64,000 bases of DNA from positions 8,660,365-8,724,364 of the forward strand of contig OY718806.1 of NCBI GenBank assembly GCA_963070105.1, given 5' to 3'. The number at the start of each line of letters is the position of its first letter. Position 1 is the stretch's first letter. This document shows positions 58,677-64,000 of this stretch, in pieces. This stretch comes from Litomosoides sigmodontis. Its lineage: Eukaryota; Nematoda; Chromadorea; Rhabditida; Onchocercidae. The notes beneath the pieces were generated by a model. It was not told the DNA's origin. It did no database searches and worked only from the letters and a program-made list of their open reading frames with translations. Made by a program: the position numbers and the translations under genes.

Positions 58677-60667
58677 CTCAGTTCAACCTTTTGAAAATTA
58701 AAACAAAACACGCACGCAAACACACAGATATCCAAGTGGCATCTGTTCGCGATGCGTATCCCTCAGTGTTTTTGCTATTACAATGTTGTTCAGTTTAAAA
58801 AAGATGCAGTTGAAACTTCCGGGAGGATGAATTTCGGGAAAGTAAGTGAGGGCGAACAACAGAACATATGAAATGATGCATTTCGTGAATATTTCTTTTT
58901 TTCTTCTTAATACTTCACTCTTCTTTTCTTTTAAAAAAATTTTTTTCCATTCATTTATCATTGTTTCAACGTTTTGCTGTTGCAAAGAAATGCACGTAAT
59001 AAGTGTGGAATTTTTGATTAAATTTTTAGTGAAAACGAATTAAAAAAAAAATTTCAATGAAATGAAAATAAAGTATTTCACAAGTAATTGTGAAATATTG
59101 TTGAATGAAAGCAATGATAAATGTTGCAAACAAATGCAAAAGTATTTTAACCCTCATTCGCTCATTTAATCAATTATGAAATTAAATTAAATTATATTGA
59201 AGTTATAATTATTGAGAAAAAAAAATAAGAGAAATACGAAAGAAAAGCAGTACGAATATGCGTTGTACAATAAAAATGCATTTAATCTTTTTTGAAAAAC
59301 TTTCATCAACAAAAGCCATCAACATTGGATCATCTTTTCTTCTTTTTTTTTTTTTAGCAAAAACAAAGTTCATTTTGAAACTTCAATGTGACTCATTCAT
59401 TCAATGAAATCTAATTGAGTTTTACAGCATGGTAGAAAACAATGCATCATTATTGCAGCTAAAATGCGCTTCAAATGGATGAAATATTTGCAAATTACTG
59501 ATTCGATAAATATATGAAAAAGAAGCAAATGAATTAATTATGAAATTTTTTAAAATTTTTATTTATTGATAACATTTTTTTCTTTTGTTAGGCTATTGAC
59601 AGGTTGGATGTAAGTATCATTGCATGTATGACAGGACGAAATGAGAGCAAAACCGAAACAATCGTCCAATCATAAAATAAAATTTAGCATTTCAAAAAAA
59701 AAAATTTTTACTGTCTTTCAGTTAAGCATTTAATCGGCAAATTTGATAGATTTAATTTATAATATTAGTCTAATTGCAAATTAAATTTCAGTCCATTATT
59801 GATTGGATATTTTTATTTGCAATGATTTTTGGTAAAGTGTAAACTTTCAGAGATATTGAATTTTTTTTCTCCTTTTTTTTTTTAATGAATCATTTTATAC
59901 ATATGTATATTGGTACTTTACACTATACTGTATTAACCTATATGATGGAATGTTGAAAAATTTTTTACAGTAAAAAGAAAACGGAAAAAAAAAACATAGA
60001 CGAATGATAAAAGGGAATTGTAGGATTTCAGGATCGATTTGTGTTTTCAATGATGACTCAATAATTAAACGATGCATATGTGTTACTCAAGTAAAATAGC
60101 ATTTGCAAAAATTTTGAAACCAAATTAAACAAGATGGCTAAAGGTGGCAAAAGGGAAAAGCGAAGCAAGGAGTGACTTGAGCAGGCTAGCAAGCCTCAAA
60201 AAGTCGTCAGTTTGTTCTTCCACCATCTTCTTCTCCACCTTGCACTTCATTCAAGCACATTTCGACGACTATAAATCGTTGATAGCAACAATGCTTATTA
60301 GCATTGCATCCAACGTTCGAACTCAAACACTGTTCCGAACACCGTTCTGATATCTTTGAAATTGCTTTCGATTTTTCCATCGCTGTTCTGGAACAAAACA
60401 GTAAGTTTTGTAATGGGAATGGAAGTGATAAAATCACTAGCGACATAAATGATAACAGGTAGAAACGATGAAAATGCAAAAATTTCCTTTTTTTTTTTTT
60501 TTTTTAAATTTAGAAATAATATCTGATAGTAGCTGATAGGAATAGCGTATTAACAAATGAAATAAGTTAATCAAATAACCATTCAAACACTTATTTAAGA
60601 CTTGCAGCAACAACAAACGAAACGGAAGGGTTGATAGATTATTGTTGAAGAATAGATCCAGAAAAAG
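58402..60667. other. Intergenic AT-rich region with microsatellite
   Basis: Between the divergent PEBP and cysteine-rich peptide genes, so it should hold both promoters. It has a long (CA)n tract (58626-58678), many A/T homopolymers and no recognisable gene. Two overlapping frames at 60144-60479 look like chance. Confidence 0.55.
58626..58678. repeat. (CA)n microsatellite
   Basis: About 26 nearly perfect CA units, roughly 225 bases upstream of the PEBP start codon. Confidence 0.95.
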
Positions 60668-61646
60668 ATGGTTATTCTTTTTACAGCAATAATTTTTGCT
60701 ACACTACTACCACGTATAGGTAATTTCATTCTTCTAAAAAGAGACAAGTGTGTGATAAAATTATCCAAGAAATGTACTGTAGCATTTTAAGCACAGTGAT
60801 GAACTATTTACGCTCTTATAATTTTAATTTGAATTAATAAAAATCTGATAATTTTCACTCTTCTTAATTCATTAAAGATATTTATTTAACATAAATTTTC
60901 ATAATTTTTCAAATTTAAGTTATATTTTCAGTCACTCAATGGCAATGCACCTTTTGCTATAATCCATTCAATCTACAATTATATCCATATTGTTACACAG
61001 ATTTATTCCACCCATCAGTTACCATCCGCACCAGACGCCCTTCTCAGCCCTGTAAGTTATTGGTTTTCGTTTTTTTAAGTTTTTTTTTTTTTTTTTTAAT
61101 GAATGAAGTAATTATTTTCCAGTTATTGGTCCATGTGTAAATGGCCAATGCCCAATCGGATACGGCTGCTACCAGTCACAATGTGTTGCTATTTCCAATT
61201 ACTGTGAGTGTTTTTTCAGTTCAATTCATTAAGAAATTAATCCTCTTTTTTATTACATTTATTTGAAATAATGAAGAGAAAAACTTGCAAATTTTTTTTA
61301 CACCTTTTTTAAACAAATTAGTACGTTGAAATCGTTATATTGGCATTTGGTAGTTGAATTTAAGAGAAAATTATACACGTATAATGCCTAAATTATGCGT
61401 AAATTTAATTTATATCAGTTAGTTAGCATTCACATCAGCAATCAAATTTCAAGATGCCACTTTTTCCTTGCTGTTTTCTCATCTAATAATAATATTAATT
61501 AATTAATTAATCAGTAATAATAATAATAATAAACAATAACAATAATAATAGCAATAAGGTGTTATAAAATTCCAATTTCAGATGGGCAATGCATCAACAA
61601 TCAATGTCAAGTGGGATTTTGCTACAACGGTCAATGTGTAGGTTGA
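60668..61646 (+). CDS. Small secreted cysteine-rich peptide
   Basis: Four exons, 60668-60719, 60932-61051, 61123-61203 and 61582-61646, all with phase-1 junctions, give 105 residues. MVILFTAIIFATLLPR is a clear signal peptide. The mature part has 11 cysteines. An N-terminal block has three (CTFC, then YPYCY) and a basic RTRR site that could be cleaved. Two similar modules follow: C-x4-C-x5-C-x4-C with CVNGQC, and C-x4-C-x4-C-x4-C with CINNQC and CYNGQC. All-phase-1 exons encoding one module each suggest exon duplication. I do not recognise the family. A role outside the cell is inferred from the signal peptide only. A poly(A) signal lies at 61744-61749. Confidence 0.75.
61486..61557. repeat. 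(AAT)n-type triplet repeat in an intron
   Basis: AAT and ATT triplets in the last intron of the cysteine-rich peptide gene. Confidence 0.8.
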
Positions 61647-63031
61647 AATAAGAGAAACAGGTTTAGGACATCCAATTACGATGGCGTTCGATTTATACTG
61701 TTTACTGAAAGTATATTCATTCTGACTAACTACTACCTTTCGCAATAAAAATTGACTGTTTTTTTTCCTATCCACTCATAGCAGATAAATAACAAAACAT
61801 AAACCTGAAATTACATAGCTGCAAGCATTTCCTTGGATGTACAATTTTAGATTTGACTTACTGGTTGAGGAAATATATTTGTACTATTAGAAAAAAATTC
61901 CGTCGTATACGTCCAACATGTCACTGTAAACCAATCTTTACTAGGTTTTGCTTTTTCAAATTGGCCAATGGCCATAAATCTTCGGAACTGCACTTCTATT
62001 TCACTGTTGTGTAGCGAAACCGTTTAATTACGTTAGTGTACATTCTATTTTGCAATTTTCATAATTGCACAATGAATGAATTTGAGCTGTAATGAAAGTA
62101 TTCATAATAGGTGGGCTTACAGTTTGTTTTGTCAGAAGCCATTCGTCAGCAGATAAAATTGCAGAAAGGAAAGAAAAACCAACCATTGAAAAACGTAATT
62201 GTAAACTCGCACTTTCTTAAATTTGCATTTAATCGGAACTGTTTATTGCATTGATCAAAACTTTCAACCTCATTTATCAAAATTCCAATACAGCATTATT
62301 TTTTCTAAGCCATATACTTTAACATTTTAATAGGAAAAATGGATAAGTAATCTTATTTTCAATGGAGAGTTGAATAATCTCACTTACTTTTCCTTTTCGA
62401 AACAATTTCAATACATAAAAAGAAACAAATTGATTCACACAGTTACTGTAACAAATATGTGTTATCCACGAAGAGCAAAAATAGCAAAAGTAGTTCAATA
62501 TAACTAATTAATTTAACGTAAGCTGAAACTTGCAAGTCACTTGAACTTCACTTAAACTCACGAAGCTTCTAACGAATGCATCAATTAGTGCCAGTATCAA
62601 TGGTCAAAAACATTTGTGAGGGAGATAGAGAGAGGGTCAGAGGATACACACATTTTTTAACGAATTTTTTACTAATTAAAAAGTCAGGAAATGAAATTAA
62701 AAAACAAAAACTAGTCATGAAGCAGACATTGCTGCCTGAGAGGTCAAAGAATCGAATAGAATGTTTTAAAAAGCCACGAAAATTGTGAATAAGGTCCAGA
62801 AATCTTTCCCACAACAATAATCAAATACTTCTGATAAAAAGTAGCAGAAATAATATTGATTAGTGAGCTCTTTTATCATTACCTACTTTCGTTAAACTAC
62901 TAGTTGAACCTTTTTCTGCAAGCACAGAAAATGCAATAGTGCAAGAGATGAGCTAAGTGACAAGAGGAAATGAATTGGGATAACAAACAACAAATTCGGG
63001 TGGATTCATATTCTTTTTTATTTTTCAATAT
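61647..63031. other. Intergenic region between convergent genes
   Basis: Holds the 3' UTRs of the cysteine-rich peptide gene and the elongase gene. Overlapping frames on both strands at 62576-62817 look like chance. No gene seen. Confidence 0.6.
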
Positions 63032-63834
63032 TTATTGAGCTTTGACACCCTTTTTATGATCGTTATATTTCTTTCCACCATTTGCATAATAAGACACATA
63101 GTAGAAGCGTATCCAAAGCATCAGATAAGTCACTTCCATCAAAGTGCCAAGTGCAAAACCACGCAACGTAACGGCATAATCATTTGTTGTGGTGAGCGCA
63201 AGAACAGCCAAATGTACCATCACTACGTGTGTTATGACAAACTGCAAATGTTAATTCATATATCATATTGAAATTTGATTTCTTAAATTATTAATAATTT
63301 AAGAAAAAAGTTCCCAGAACAAATAGACATTTTTCCATTGTTTCTATGTTTCAATGAAGTCTGAAAAACGACCAAACTAATAAACAAACCTGAATGATTT
63401 GACCAAAGGTTATGAACTGAGCGACTTGTGGTGGGACACGTATGCGAAGCGATCGGAGCATGTAATAACTGGAAAAATGTATGGATATGGACAACATGAA
63501 GTAAAAAATTTGATTTGAAATTTCAACTAACAAATCCAGCATTAAAAACGATACTACTCTTTCAACCTAAATTACCACTACCTGTACATGAAGGAATGCA
63601 CGATAAAATTGAGCCAGACAACCCAAATCATATAAGCATTTTTATTGGCGTATGTAACGACTGCGAAGTATCCCGTAAGTGCATGATGATACCAGTGCAT
63701 TAACATTAATGGACGTTTCCTCAATACGATAAATATCGTATCAACAAGTTCTGGAACTTTTGAGATAATCCACAGGAAAGTCCAATAACCAGCAACATCA
63801 TCAGTGAAGCATGGTCCTATTTCAGTGAAAGTAC
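63032..63834 (-). CDS. ELO-family very-long-chain fatty acid elongase, 3' part
   Basis: Condensing enzyme of fatty-acid elongation in the ER membrane. Three minus-strand exons are visible: 63582-63834, 63390-63468 and 63032-63241, joining in phase to about 180 residues. The gene continues past the right edge, since the first visible exon opens with a split codon after a TTATTCAG acceptor. Diagnostic blocks are KVPELVDTIFIVLRKRP, the HWYHH histidine box (HxxHH) and VHSFMYSYYMLRSLRIR. Several membrane helices are evident. The C-terminus is Lys-rich (KKYNDHKKGVKAQ), as for ER retrieval in this family. The stop codon overlaps an AATAAA motif, with a second AATAAA at 63016-63021. The substrate class cannot be told from this part. 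Confidence 0.93.
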
Positions 63835-64000
63835 CTGAATAAAAGCAAAAAAGTAATAAGAATGATATTGACAAATAATAATGAAATTGAAGTGTATCGT
63901 ATGTTTTAACTCAGCTTTATCTTCCGGAATTACATAGAAATAAGCAACATAAACCTTTCTAAATAATTCACAAAGTAATCTGATTACAAAAACATAAAAC

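Noticed and set aside
61979..62060. Possible spliced-leader RNA gene (GTTTAATTACG near 62020)
   Set aside because: Only partly resembles the SL1 leader and lacks the donor and Sm-site layout.

Overview
This is a window of intron-rich, AT-rich nuclear DNA from a nematode. It has long A/T homopolymer tracts, GT-AG introns (some under 100 bp) and polypyrimidine-AG trans-splice-type acceptors just upstream of many start codons. A parasitic spirurid (filarial-type) worm is likely but inferred. The evidence is the gene set: LC3-type LGG-2, an amino-acid-transporter heavy chain, a double-ShKT astacin and an Ov-16-like PEBP. No bacterial, viral or transposon genes were recognised.

Layout, left to right. 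The UBC-1/RAD6 ubiquitin-conjugating enzyme (139-1265, +). A TBC1D7-like protein (2573-5195, +). About 5 kb of simple, AT-rich, gene-free DNA. A 4F2hc/rBAT-like transporter heavy chain (10255-14120, +). The AMPylase FIC-1/FICD (15659-18498, -), divergent from LGG-2 (20226-22412, +). An astacin metalloprotease with two ShKT domains (23780-27568, +). A compact SWT1-like PIN endoribonuclease (31033-33954, +), convergent with an unrecognised two-zinc-finger protein (35414-36502, -). A 5.7 kb stretch with two minisatellites and at most one small gene. A 27-exon KDM5/RBR-2 histone H3K4 demethylase (42255-52553, -). A doubtful membrane-protein reading frame ending against LSM-7 (54813-55896, +). An Ov-16-like PEBP (56494-58401, -). 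A small secreted cysteine-rich peptide (60668-61646, +). The 3' part of an ELO fatty-acid elongase (63032 to beyond the right edge, -).

Exon structures were worked out by hand. Splice phases agree across every exon of the main genes and the joined proteins match family lengths, so most models are solid. The weakest parts are KDM5 exons 18-20, the zinc-finger gene start and the small genes near 37.8 kb and 54.5 kb. The most notable points are the co-location of fic-1, lgg-2, rbr-2 and lsm-7, which as I recall all lie on one C. elegans cosmid (ZK593), two intronic hairpins of microRNA-precursor size, a candidate 100-nt poison exon in the TBC1D7-like gene, two private minisatellites, and the orphan cysteine-rich secreted peptide.
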